In this document: positions 23,770 to 34,994 of the stretch, piece after piece
Numbering within the stretch: the first letter of the stretch is position 1
Layout of the letters: the number at the start of each line of letters is the position of its first letter
NCBI RefSeq assembly: GCF_002999335.1
Contig: NW_020312480.1
Location: 1 to 64,000 of the forward strand
Reading direction: 5' to 3'
DNA length: 64,000 bases
Source of the DNA: Cyclospora cayetanensis
Lineage: Eukaryota > Apicomplexa > Conoidasida > Eucoccidiorida > Eimeriidae
Made by a program: the position numbers and the translations under genes
Notes under the pieces: model-generated
Told to the model about the DNA's origin: nothing
Database searches by the model: none
The model's input: the letters and a program-made list of their open reading frames with translations, nothing else

Positions 23770-25604
23770 ATGGGGGGGGCCCTTTCGAGGGCCCCCTGTT
23801 TCCGCACCAGCTTTCCAGGGGGTCTCCTAATTTTGATATTCTTCTTGTTGCAAATCATCCTCTCATCGCTTTACTGTAAATCCACTGTATTGCCAGCCTC
23901 GCGGAGTCCATGGCGATGGGTACAGGAAAAGGGCCCTCGAGGTAATCTCCCCAAAGTGACCCTCCTTTTCACAGGGCATATGGCGCCTGCCCTTTATAGC
24001 AATACATTCGCAGATGGCACACACAGCAATGTTTTTTCTAGCAAGGGTACCGACAGCGACGGCTGCAACGAATACAGCAGCAAAAGCGATAGCACCAGCG
24101 AGAAGCCCATGACCACCAGCAAACTCGAGAGCAGCAAAAGCAGCAAAAGCAGCAAGAAGGCACCTCAAGCCTTGGTTGTTGCAGAGAGTGCGGAGCACAA
24201 ATTGAAGGTATGCGGGCAGCGGCGGCTGTGCCTGCGAAGGCCCCCATGCACCCGGCCAGCTGTCGTGTTAACGGTATTGTATGTAAAGGATATCTCCGGA
24301 TGTAGACACGCACATACATATCATCCATCCATACATGTATGTGTACATACATAGACGCAAACTGTGTCTTTGCGCGCTACCGCATGCGTCTACCTACGAG
24401 GTTGTTGATATGTATGCGCACGCGTATACATATCAGCAGGCCATAAGAATTCATGTGCCTATCTAGAGCACGCCTAGGCATATGCATAGCTGCTTGCACA
24501 CACTCTGCATGTTGCCTTTATGCAGATAGATAATGCATCTTCATGCCTATTTGTTTCTGTGGGTGGTTCAGGAAATGATGGGAGTGACGGGGACCAGCAC
24601 GAGCGAGGATTTAGTACTCCGGCTAGCAGTAAAACCAGGGGGCTGTAGCGGCCTTTCCTATTCTCTCCAAACCATAGAGAAGGTGATATCCTATGGGTGT
24701 GCCTTGTTTTCTGCATTGGTGCTGAACCGTAATATGCCTTGGCATGCCCCACTTGCTTCCTGCCCAGCTGCTCACCTGCTTCGCGTTTCTAATTCTCGCT
24801 GCCGCTGCAGCACTTTCCCGCCTTGTACGCCCGCTGTTTGTATTTTTCGTCGCTGCTTCTTCTGTTGATGTATGGTTTTAAGGCCTCCCGCTGCATGTTG
24901 TTCCTTGTTTGTTTGTTCCACGCCGCCTCTAAGAGGCCTTTCCCGTATCTCTGATGATGTATTCCTAGTCTGAAGGTGCCCTCCTGAGGTATCTTGGCTC
25001 TGCTATCTTCTTCTACTCTCCCATGCGCTGTTGCTGCGGCTCCAGTCCGATATTCGGGAAGATGACTACATCGAGAAGTTCCCTTTCGGAGTGTCTTTTG
25101 CTATAGACCCCCACTCCTTCTTTTACGTCTTCGGAACTGTCCTCAGCTACTCCAACGACCTTATGGGGGGGGGCTTCAAGTAGGTCTCCTTACGCTCTTG
25201 TTTCTTGTGAACCTGCCTTTCCCGATGCCATTTCTGCTGCTCCCGCCGGTGGGAGTCACCTCCACCTCCCACCCCCTCTATTCCCCTCCTTTTCCCTCTT
25301 CCTTTACCATCCACTTCCATCCTCTACCCCCTCTACTCCCCTGCTTTTCCCTCCTCCTTTACCATCCACTTCCATCCTCTACCCCCTCTACTCCCCTCCG
25401 TTCCCCCCCTGTGCTGTGGTCTTATGTCGCTTCCAGCGCACCAGCCTCAGCGCCTTTGTGCCTTATCTTTTCAGGTTGGGAAATCCGAATGCTTCCAAGA
25501 CATGTGGCTGTGGCATGTCCTTTGGCGTCCCCAAAAATTTCATTGCAGCCACACCCATTCGACAGCAGCCATCAAAGTGTTCAGGGCAGCAGCCCCGACA
25601 GTAG
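23770..25604 (+). CDS. sufA: Apicoplast A-type Fe-S carrier (SufA/IscA family)
   Basis: Four exons join exactly in phase: 23770-24207, 24572-24682, 25046-25179 and 25475-25604 (TAG). The C-terminal half is a complete HesB/IscA domain: EHKLKEMMG, then LRLAVKPGGCSGLSYSLQ with the first conserved Cys, SFAIDPHSFFYVFGTVLSYS, and GNPNASKTCGCGMSFGV with the paired CxC cysteines. All three Fe-S ligand cysteines are kept. The N-terminus has a hydrophobic stretch (LLILIFFLLQIILSSLYC, residues about 18-35) followed by a basic and then Ser/Lys-rich segment. This is the signal-plus-transit layout of apicoplast proteins and favours SufA of the plastid SUF pathway over mitochondrial IscA. The start chosen is Met at 23770; an in-frame Met 25 codons upstream (23695) would put extra residues before the signal sequence. 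The first coding bases form a strong hairpin (see separate entry). Confidence 0.88.
23775..23796 (+). promoter_or_regulatory. Hairpin with TTCG loop at the SufA start codon
   Basis: Nine perfect pairs (GGGGGCCCT with AGGGCCCCC) close a TTCG loop, beginning five bases downstream of the A of the chosen ATG. In RNA, UUCG loops are unusually stable, though the best-known form is closed by a C-G pair and here a U-A pair closes it. Position and strength suggest possible translational control. It could also be only the consequence of GC-rich codons. Confidence 0.45.
25262..25406. repeat. Minisatellite in last SufA intron, about 2.4 copies of a ~60-bp unit
   Basis: Pyrimidine-rich units containing ctctactcccct, ttttccctc and tttaccatccacttccatc repeat with few changes. 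The array sits in the intron between SufA exons 3 and 4, just upstream of the final acceptor at 25474. Confidence 0.85.
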
Positions 25605-26590
25605 AATCAGCGGCACGAGCAAAAATATGCAGCAGCAGCAGCACCGCATACGCCACTGTGTGACGCACGGCTGCTACCCTGTGGCAGCTGCCAACTGAGT
25701 GCAGCAGGTAAAGAGAAAGCCACTGCTGCAGCTGTTGCGCGCTCTCTGGCTGGTTCGCTGTGCTCACTGGAGTGCATGCAGGGAGAAAGAGGGGGCTACA
25801 ACCCATCACATTTCAAGTCTCAGTGTGTGTGTGTGTGTGCCTCTTTTTTCCCGCGGGTGCCTGTGTTCTAGTCCTCGTGCCTTTCTGGCACCCTCCCTCT
25901 ATGTCTGCACCTCCCTAAGCCGTAGGTTGTTGCATTCCCCCGTCTTTGCGTGCCAGAATACATATTTCGCCCAAGTTCCCTACCCGTCACTCTTTGTAGG
26001 CCGCCTCTCTGTAACCCGAGAGGGCAAACAACCATATCCCTTCGGCCCCTGGCAGTGCTCAGCCCTAAACCCTCTTGTGACGCTAATTAAGTCCTGATAA
26101 GGCAAAACCTCTGCTGCAGTCTGTGCACGCAAAGGTGATGGTACTGCGCGTCTTGGCGCGCTGTAACCACACTGAATAAAGCCTTATGAGGGGCCCCTCT
26201 GGAAGAGGCCCTCTTGAAACTACAGCACTAAGAGGCTGCCCTCCAGGGCAGGAGGGGCGTGGCGGAAAAGGGGCACGCATGCCCTTAGCAAATGTTGCTG
26301 GCATATCTGAGTCGTCTGCAGAGGCGACACCCGCCACCGTCTAAATAGCACTGCTGGCGCTTCCACTGCTGCCTTTTTTTCCCTACTCAAAAACCAAGGT
26401 TGTAAGCGTAAGGCCCCTCTGCGTGGGGCCTCCGTATGCCAAGGAGAAATTTCGCTGCCTGCGACGGAGGCCTCTGGCGGATCAGGGGGGAACCAGGGGG
26501 AGGTAGAATATATAGGTGCTCGTATAACACGAATTTCGGGCAGGTATTTCTACAGCACTAGTGCCGCTGCATCGCGAGCTGCGTAAGGCT
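25605..26590. other. Region between convergent SufA and ELMO genes
   Basis: 3' ends of SufA (plus) and ELMO (minus) face each other. The stretch holds a short TG run (25824-25838), a degenerate telomere-like ccctaaaccct (near 26065) and a 12-bp GC palindrome gaggggcccctc (near 26186). No coding signal was found. Confidence 0.55.
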
Positions 26591-29500
26591 CTACCGCGTG
26601 CTTCCTGACCTAGAAACCAGGATACTCGAAGCACAAGGGCGCGCCATACACACCTGCTGCAGCCTTTGCTGCTGCAGCACTGCCGGCGCTGCTGCAGTTG
26701 GGGCAGCAGGGGCCTTGAGGTCACATTTGGCATTGCTCACGAAGCTGCTGCTTCCAGTGACTGGCGGCGAATTCCAGCAGGCCTTCTGACTCCCCGTGCC
26801 TGCTGCCGCAATCGCGGCTTGAGGGGCTGAGCACACAAGCCTGCTGCTGCAGAGGCTGCTGGCGTTGCTGCTGCCTCCCGACGCTGGAACGTACAAGCAT
26901 TCTGCCGCTGCACCATTAGCTCTGCATCGCGTCCCCTTCGGCGGTACAGTTGGCTCCTGCGTGCAACTAGCGCTGGAAGAACCCGAGGATTGCCCCCGCG
27001 GGCTCCTCGGAGAGACTCCAAGAACGGAATTGCGCTGCAGCTCCTGCATTCTGCGGCAGCGCTGCAAAGTCTCCGCCGCTGCCGCCGCTGCTGCTGCTGA
27101 CGCGTGAAGTCTCCTGCCTTCCCGATGGCTGCCCCCCTGAGAACTGGCTACGGTACGGTTCCCGCTGCTGCTGCTAACACCCCTGCTCGTGGAACTGCTG
27201 CCCCCACGACAACGCACCACGTCCGGAGTGCGTGCTGCTGCACCGTTGAGGCTGGCGGGGCTTTTAACTCCCTGCTGCTGCTGCTCGTGTTGCTGTTGTT
27301 GTTGCTGCTGCTCGTGTTGCTGCTGCTCGTGTTGCTGCAGGCGGTCTCGCTGGTGCGCCATGTGTTGGTGCGGTCTAGCCGCTGCATTTTTGGAGGTTTC
27401 CCTGCTGCTGCTCGTGCTGCTGCTGCTGCTACTACTACTACTACTACTACCGCCCAGCATGGGGGGAGTTGCCGGAGAGCGGCCCTCATCAGGCACTGTC
27501 GTGTCGGAAGAGGGATTGGGAGCTGCTGCTCCTGCGAGCAGCCCTCTCGCGACTGCTGTCGTTAGCACAGCTGCACAAAAAGCCCGTTCTGCTGCAGGCT
27601 CCTCTGCAGTCTTCTGGCGCTCCAGCTCTCCTGCACTGCCGTGCTGTTGCTGCGAAAGCCATAAAGGAACTTCCCAAGGGAGTGGCGCTCCCTCCGCCAA
27701 GCAGCACGGACACCTCCAGATCTCTCCACTCGGTGCAGTGTCAGCTGCTGCTGCGCTCGTCGCCTTCACGCTAAACCCCTGCCCTCCTGCTGCGTCTTGC
27801 TGCTGCATCTGCTGCTGGCTGTGCGGCAGAACCAGCTGACAGGCCGGAGTGTTGGGGGGGAAGCTGATCCGTCTTTGGAAGGCGGCTGCAACATAAGGGA
27901 ACTCCAAAGGGGTCTGCGGCTTGTACGCTGCCCAAAAGCGGTGGAACTGGATAGCCGCAAAGCAAAACAGATAGTAGAACGTTGTCTCAGCAGCGCGCGT
28001 TGAAAGGCAGTCGCAGAAATACGGCGATACATCAGGCCGCAGAAGCAACCACTGCCACAGCCACGCCGATATGTTGATTAAGGTTATCGCGAACGAGTAG
28101 CTCGTCCACGAGCTGTGGCTGCTGTTGCTAACACTTTTGCTCTTGCTGTTGCGAACACGTTTGCTCTTGCTGTTGCTGGTGATATTGCTATTGCTGTTCC
28201 TGTTTCTGTCTCTGTTGCTGCTCCCGTCTTCTTGCCTCACCATGCACTGCGCTGCCTCCGGGAAGGCGTAGCATAAAAAGACGAGTGCTCGAAGCGCGAG
28301 CAGCCCGCAGCCTCGAAAATCAGTCGATGGATCTTCTCCCTATTCACAGCAGCAGCAGCGAGAAGAAGAGTTGCAGGCTTTGAGGCAGCTCGCTGCAAAA
28401 AAGTCTAGCGCGCTAGACACTTGGAAGCGAAAGCAGCAGACAAACCTCTAGAGAAGAGAGTCAGAGTTGAGTACACCGGCAGCAGAGGAAGGGAGGAAGC
28501 AGCAGTAGCAGCTGCCCTCTGAAGTGCAACGAGAGAAGCAGCAGAGACATACTTGAAATCCCAGAAGCTTCCAGCCGCTGGGTGGGCTGCTACCCAGCGG
28601 CCGGTGCGGCAGTGCCAGACGCCACAAAGCAGCAAACAGATTAGCGTGTCGCTGCAGCTGCACTTGCTGTTGCTGGAGAATCTGCAGCACCTGACGGCTG
28701 AAAATCAAGCCTCTCATGGAGCTCAGCGGGCAGGCGAGGCCTGAGGAGAAAGAACGCGCAGACGCATCTTGAACAGCGCATTACACAGACAGACAGACGG
28801 CAAGCAGCGCAGGAGCAGTGGAAGCCGCATCTCAAGTTTGCTGCCACGCTGAATCACGCCGTAAGGCGCTCTTGCGAGCAAGCTCATCACAATGCGGCGA
28901 GTTTAAAAGGTCACCCCCCACATGCAGTCGCAGCCACGCGCAAGGAACAAGAGGACAAGCACCCGCCATTCCTCCCCTCTCTCCCCCCTTCCCGCAACGG
29001 AGTTCCCCAAATGTAGACTTGCAGTAGTGGGAGCGGCATACTGATGGCAAATTCATCCCTGTTGGCGATGCCTTTATGACTGCAGATGCATTCCAACGCC
29101 CCTTGGAATGAGCAACAGCGCAATACACGGGCCACATCGTCGTCTGCTTCGCCTTGCTGCGAAATTCCACCAGCGACAGCACGCGCAGTTGGAGGTTCTG
29201 CTGGCTGCCGCTGATTTCTGCAGCACCCCAGAGAGCAGCAAGTCACTTCCTCCTCGCTGTAGACAGATTCCATTCCCCATGTGTTGCTGCTGTCGCATGC
29301 GCGGTCTCCCTCGGCTGCAGACGCAGCCAACGACGCAACTGCAGCGGCGGGAGCATCCTGCAGTAGCAGTAAAGCTCGCTTCGCGTGGGGAGGTATCTGT
29401 CGAGACTGCAGCAGGAGACTCGTGAGCTGCTCAGGGTGCAACCCTCTGGCGAGCTGACGCTCTAGCTCTCCCTTCCTCCGCGTGGTGTGCGCAAGCCACT

Positions 29501-30784
29501 TCTTCAGGCCTGCAGAAAACACGAGAAGGACAGACACCGCTGCAATGCAGTGCAGACAGTATTGGAAAGAGGCACCAGGAAAGGCGCAGCCTCAAGAGGC
29601 AGAACATGCTCCACTTCTCGCAGAAGGCATACAACGTGCAGTGCAACCTTGCGTAAGCACAAACACGACGAAAGCGGTAGCAGCAACAAAAACATCAGCA
29701 GCAAAAGCAGCAGCAACAACAGCAACAGTAAAAACAGCAGGAGGAGAATCAGCAGCCGTCGCTCACCCTTCAATCTGCATCGAGAAACATAGAGCTCCCC
29801 ATCAGGAACAGTTTGCCACTTGGAAACGCCTCCAGAAGGGCCTAGTTTCAGCCGGGCAGCTGCCGCGACAGCTGCCGCTGCTGCTTTTGAGTGTCTGGTG
29901 AGCAAAGCCTTTCTGCTTTTTCCCAAACTTGATGCAGCGGTCGCTGAGCAGCTCCCACCAAAGTCTAAGAGATGCAACGAAGCCTGGGGAACTCCAAGAG
30001 GACTGCAGCACCTCCTCCCCCCGCGTTTCGGAGAGGGCTCTGCTCTTGCCGAAGCTGCTGCTGCTGGAGAGCAGCTGGCAGACAAGTAAGGCGGCATGGA
30101 AGCCTGTTGAGCGTTACCTCGGCTCGTGAATTTGCGTTGCCACGTCCTCTGCTGCTGCTGCTGCTGCCATCGCGTCTGGCGTGCTTCCGCAGTCGGCGCT
30201 GCGCAGAGGGCCTCTTTTGCATCGAGGTCTGCTGTGTTGTCTGCTGGCTCCGTTGTTGTAGTCGTTGTTGCTGCTGCTGCGGCTGCTAAGGTGCCGCTGA
30301 GATCCTCGAGTGTCTGCCTTGCGCGCAGGCTGCGTGGTGCGTACTGTGCGACATGCGGCCGGAGCTGCTGCTGAGCCCCCTTCTCAAGCTGAGGGGAATG
30401 CATGCAGGCGGTGTGTGTTAGCAGTTGTTGCTGATGAAGGGGAAGGGAGGCTTCCTGGGGGGGGCGATATTGCTGCTGCTGTTGCACAACGCCATTCGGT
30501 TTGCCGCTGCTGCTGCAGGGAGTATACACTTCAGCGGGCAGCAGACTCGCCGTGAGGCAGCGGGGAGACGCCAGGCCTTTGGGGGTAGATTTTCGCAGCA
30601 TTTCGTTGGTACTGGCCTCAAATCGTGCTGTTGCCGCCGCTGCTGCAGCTCTTGCTGTTGCTGCTCTTGCTGTTGCCGCCGCTGCTGCAGCTCTTGCTGT
30701 TGCAGCTGGTGCTCCTCCTGGTGACGGGGGACTGGCTGCATCGCTAGTCCAGTCATAGCGAGCTCCCGCCGCGGCTTTCGGCAT
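26591..30784 (-). CDS. ELMO-domain protein
   Basis: ELMO/CED-12-domain proteins act on small GTPases; the ELMOD group has Arf-family GAP activity and animal ELMO joins DOCK exchange factors. The domain core is split by an intron (28340-28552). The upstream exon ends at 28553 with HANLFAALWRLALPHRP and GWKLLGFQ. The last exon opens at 28339 with GEDPSTDFRGCGLLALRAL, so the family signature GFQGxDPxTDFRG is rebuilt exactly in phase. The domain continues with SFAITLINISAWLWQ and TTFYYLFCFAAIQFHRFW. A disordered C-terminal tail of about 400 residues follows (poly-Ser, Gln/His blocks), with a stop at 26591. Upstream exons include one opening at about 29512 after a clear acceptor (GLKKWLAHTTRRKGELERQL) and a long Ala/Gln-rich one ending near 29767 (WQTVPDGELYVSRCRLK). 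The Met at 30784 is the most likely visible start; an earlier exon up to about 31450 cannot be excluded. The Met at 28243 is internal. Confidence 0.82.
30630..30708. repeat. CTG-rich tandem units coding Ala/Arg/Thr in the ELMO gene
   Basis: Two to three copies of a unit with gccgccgctgctgcagctc and ttgctgttgctgc. On the minus strand they read as alternating TARAAAAAA blocks in the N-terminal region. Confidence 0.7.
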
Positions 30785-31459
30785 GATTGCAGCAGCTGAG
30801 GGGTGAGGCAGATTCTGCTTCTTCTCCTGATTCTGTTAGGCAGACTGAGCCTGGAGCGCTTGATGGGGTTTCCTTGCCTATGACGCGCTGGTCCTGCCGT
30901 TCATCATGCTGCGTTGGCGGCGTGCGTGCTGCCAACAAGGCAGCAGACTCTGTGTGTCTGCAAAAGGAGGGTGCAGCCGACTCAGCACCAGCGTCCTCCC
31001 GAGGTTGCTGATTGCTGCTTGACGTTCGCCTGCCTTGGTTGGTGGCTGCCGCCTCCTTCGCGCAGTCAGCTCGCTAAGCAGCTGCCGGGGGCTGTTGCTG
31101 CTGTTTTTGCTGCCGCGGAAGCTCTACTGCGCAAAGGCCAGCTGCAGCATGTGCCGCGGAAGCGGCCACGGGGAGAGCACACAAGAGTGGGATTTTTGTG
31201 AAGCACACTGTTGCTGCAGCTCCTGACGCCGCTTGGACCGTCCTGCAGCTGGCATTCGTTCTGGTGTCTTTCCAGCTGACACGGCATCACGCAGCCGATG
31301 CAGCAAACACGCAGGAAATGCCGCAGGTTGTTGCAGCTACAGTAGCGCAGCAGCAACGACAAAAATGCGTGATGGCCACTGCGGCGACTCGCTGCTGCCG
31401 TCGATCTTGGGCTGCTGCTAGGGCATCCGCTGCAGGCAATACCGCTTTTCAAACCCTGA

Positions 31460-34391
31460 AACGCTCTTTACTCCTCTTCAAATGGCGCCAAGGAGTCTTT
31501 AAAAACATAGGGGCGTCCACAGAAACGGCCTGCCACTGCCCGTGCTGTTAGGGCCGCCGGAGCTCCAGCAGGCAGCGCTGCCGCGAGGCGGCAGCAGCAG
31601 CAAGAAGAAGCAGCAGCTGGCTGCAGCCAAGCCAATGCACGGAAGTTTTCCACCCATTAAAGCCCCCATTTTCCAGGAACAAACACAGCACGAGACCAGC
31701 AATGCATATGGCGATTTGGTATTGTTATTGGAATTGCCGCCGCTGATGGCCCGGCATCCCTAGCAGCGCGCCCGCTGCGAATCCTGGGGGTGCTCCTACT
31801 GCCGACAGTTCGCAATATTCCCAGAGTTTTGGGAACATTTTCGGCAAATTAGGGCAGTAAAGCAAGTTTTTGTTTGAATTCATGCAAACATACGGCTCTA
31901 TGTCCGTGTTTATGGATATCTTCGTGCATCCCGCTTCCAGGGCACCTGCGCAAGTTCCCTCCCCTCAGGCAACGCCGCTCTCCGTCCTCTTGTTGTCTGC
32001 TTAATCTTCCCCCGCCTTCTGTCCCCTAGGACCTCTACTGTGCAGATTTTTCTCGTATACCAGTGTCCTGTGTGTGCCTGTGGCTCTAACCTCGAGTCCC
32101 TCACGGCCTGTTAGGGAAGGCACCAACTGAGCCTGGCCTGAAACGGCCAAAAAAGCTAAGTGTAACTCAAGGTAGCAGCTGCTGGTGCAAGTGGGGCACC
32201 GTGCTGCTGTCTTCACTTCGTTCATGCCCTGTTTGCTGCTGCTGTCGCTCGAGTGCTAAAGACACGTGACGACGGTCTGTAGGTTTGGACTCCGGGGGGA
32301 ACAACTTTAATGCCGAAAAAACTTCCACAGAGAATAGCCCCGCTGTGCTCTTAACGCCCCGACTTGACTAGGAACATAGCAGGCACTTTAGTTTTAGGTA
32401 CAGTTCGCTTCAATATAAATTTTGCGGGCCCTCGAAAAAGCCTCCCTGCAGGCGAAGCTGCGCATAGTCCTCAGTAAGGGCGGGCATGCTGAACGACGGA
32501 GAAAAAGAGCATAAGTATGCAAGAATGCAGTGGCTTTGGAAAGACTCCGAAAGGTTGCTCGTGTGAGGTGTGGCCTTCTAAGTCTGAACATGGCGAAGCC
32601 GTTCGGCCATTCGTACGTGCAGCAGACCACCTGGTGAAATTCTTGCTGGCCTCTAGAGGCATGCAAAATAGACCCCCTCTCAGAAGCTACCCCTCTGACC
32701 ACATTTAGAAACGATAATGATTTCGTGACGCTGCGTGCGTTTGCTGCTGGGTGTAGCTGATCGCGGTTGGGTGGACTGCGCTTGCACGGCTGTGTCTAAG
32801 GGCCACGTAGTGAGACACTTAAGCCCGAATTCAATACAACCTTGGAAGCTACTGAGCGCTTTGATTAACGCTCTCCTTCCCCTTTCGACACCCCTCAGAG
32901 TTTCAACATCGGGGGAAAGGCCCAGTTAGGGTGCGAGTGACTGCACCTCCGGAGCGCTCCGAGCATGAAAAGCCAGTTGCGTACAGCCCTTAGCACACAC
33001 CCAAACAACATTGCGTCTTCTTGTAACCATTTGAACACTACTCTGGAAGGAGCACGACATGCGAAAAGACAAAACAAGCTATATGGCCTTTCTGTCTAGC
33101 TCAAATTCAGCACAGCCAGTGTAGTAGGAAGTGCCGGAGCCGAGCCCAGCCCGCCAAAGCAGATGAGGCGGATGCTTGCCATACTTAGGAGATGCGTCGA
33201 CATGCTAAGTCTCCGCTTGCACACTGGAGTGGGGGGTGCTAGCAGGATGTACAGAAGGGCGGGAAGAGGGGCAGACAAAGAGGGGAGCAACCTGCAGAGG
33301 CATGGTCTCCGAATAGCAGGATATACACGTTAATTTCACAGATTTGGGCTTTGAGGCCTGTGGGCCTCAGGGGGCTGGGTGGCTTTCCATGTTGCGATGG
33401 GTTTGGATATCTGCATCGAATCGTGATGGTCCTAAGGAACGAAAGGCCTTCAGGCTATGGAAGCAAGAATAGAGGAGGCAGCCATGAGGCACGCCCGCTA
33501 CATCACGTACAACTGCCAGACCACCAGGCACGAGGATGTGGCAGCTTCGCGCTAATTTCTAACCGAGAGACTCCCCATTAAACGTGGCAAGACCAGATAC
33601 ACCAGCACCTCCGTGCCTCGAGGCCCCTTCAAGCTTCTCGTGCCCTGCATGACATCGCGGCAAGCGCGTGCCAGCCGCGCTTTCGGCCCGGCAGGCACCA
33701 CAATCATGTTGTCTTCATAATGCGCTATTTCTGCTAGGCTTGCTGAAGTGTGACAAGACCGCCTACTCCTTGCGTGGCCAAGTAGAGCCGAAACGGACAA
33801 GCCCACTCGGCAAAGTATGGCCTTGTCAGGCTGCATCCGCGTAAGGGTGTGCTAAAGTGTAGCAGGTGCCGCAGATATTCCTGCTCAAGCGAACCAGTTC
33901 TGAATGCTGCTCTATCTACCTTCTCATCTCTCCTCCCACCTACACCGTCCCCCCGTGTTTCCTATATTTCGGCTCTTTTGAGGCTTGGATGTTCTATGGC
34001 GGTATCCCCAATTTGCGCCCCTCCAATCCTCTGAGGGGCCACAAAAACATGCGAGAACAAAAGTCAGGCCTATAGGACACAGCCTATGCAAAGAGGGGCG
34101 CTCGCTGTGCGCCGAGCATACGGAAGGTGCGAGCATCATCATCCCCGTACACCCCAAGCTGCAGTGCTACATGTGCAATACTCGCGGCAAAAAACACACG
34201 AGTTGCCCGTAATGCAATGCCGCCTTCGCTGGATCATCAGTCCTTTATTTCCACCGCCGCTGCAGCAAGCGTCAAAGAAGAAGATACTAGACATGGCACG
34301 CCATACAGGACGACAGGCACCAACGGCTCGAAGCAAGGGGAAACAAAACGGGTAGAAAGGCAGCGCAAGAGGAGCAAAGAGAAAGGCGGGT
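31460..34391. other. Gene-poor stretch
   Basis: The left 300 bases still carry CAG-type tracts. From about 31750 the sequence becomes repeat-poor and no frame looks like a protein. No RNA gene was recognised. Confidence 0.5.
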
Positions 34392-34994
34392 CTACAGATG
34401 CAGAAGCGCAGCACAAACGAACACGAGTAAACAGGGGGATCTAGAATAATAAGCCATGAAAGAATAAGGGGGATCTATGAGCAGCACGAGGACGCAACGG
34501 TGAAAAGCACGGCAACGGCGACCGAGGGCATGGGCGAATGGCGAACCTTGTCTTTGTTTCCTCCTGATAGAGGCAGTTTCCCACAACTGTTCTTGCTGTA
34601 TTTGTTGCTCTGCCTTCTTTTTCGCCTCATTAACGGTGTACACAGAGTAGAAACCAGAGAACGTCATGGCAGCCTCCGTCATTCCTCCCACAACAAACAT
34701 CGCCAAGCACAGTAGCGGCATCCGCGGCCATACGCTGGGCCGTGGAAGCGCTTGAAGGCCCTGCAAAGATAACTCGCGGCAAGGCATGACAGCGCGCATG
34801 CGCATGCACGCAAGAAGTCCGCTTTCACTCTCCCAAGACAAGCCATCATGCATGACACGCACCCCAAGATGTCGGGGCCCTTTGCGACATTCCAAAACGC
34901 CCCGAAAGACGACGCTACGGAGCTTTTGCCATCTCCTACTGGACACAGAGTGCGTGATGTCTGAGCACAACAAGGTGTACCTCCATCGTGGCAA
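34392..34994 (-). CDS. Small single-TM protein resembling SMIM4/UQCC5
   Basis: The frame is continuous, but a two-exon reading fits better: 34994-34863 (donor gtgcgt) and an exon opening at 34760 after atctttgcag, both phase 0. The joined protein has a basic N-terminus, LQALPRPSVWPRMP, one membrane segment (LLCLAMFVVGGMTEAAM), then FYSVYTVNEAKKKAEQ and a charged tail. The order 'LQxxP ... FxxGG..E ... FYxVYxxxEAxxxxxx' resembles animal SMIM4 (UQCC5), an inner-membrane factor for mitochondrial complex III assembly. The resemblance is short and read by eye, so the function is tentative. The 3' end may lie in a further exon, because ACAAG/gttcgc can be read as a donor at about 34548. Confidence 0.4.
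   Translation of the reverse strand: MPRWRYTLLCSDITHSVSSRRWQKLRSVVFRGVLECRKGPRHLGVRVMHDGLSWESESGLLACMRMRAVMPCRELSLQGLQALPRPSVWPRMPLLCLAMFVVGGMTEAAMTFSGFYSVYTVNEAKKKAEQQIQQEQLWETASIRRKQRQGSPFAHALGRRCRAFHRCVLVLLIDPPYSFMAYYSRSPCLLVFVCAALLHL

Noticed and set aside
26060..26080. Telomere-like ccctaaaccct
   Set aside because: A single degenerate copy, not an array.
27104..27839. Plus-strand ORFs with long Leu, Cys or Ala runs opposite the ELMO tail
   Set aside because: Shadows of CAG tracts coding Gln/Ser on the minus strand.
28200..28243. Met at 28243 as the start of the ELMO protein
   Set aside because: The frame stays open upstream and the bases before it encode the ELMO signature, joined in phase to an upstream exon.
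29504..29760. Leu-rich 'membrane' segment (LLLLLLFLLL) at the end of a minus-strand ORF
   Set aside because: It lies beyond a good donor (GAAG/ggtgagcg) and before the acceptor of the next ELMO exon, so it is a pyrimidine-rich intron read through.
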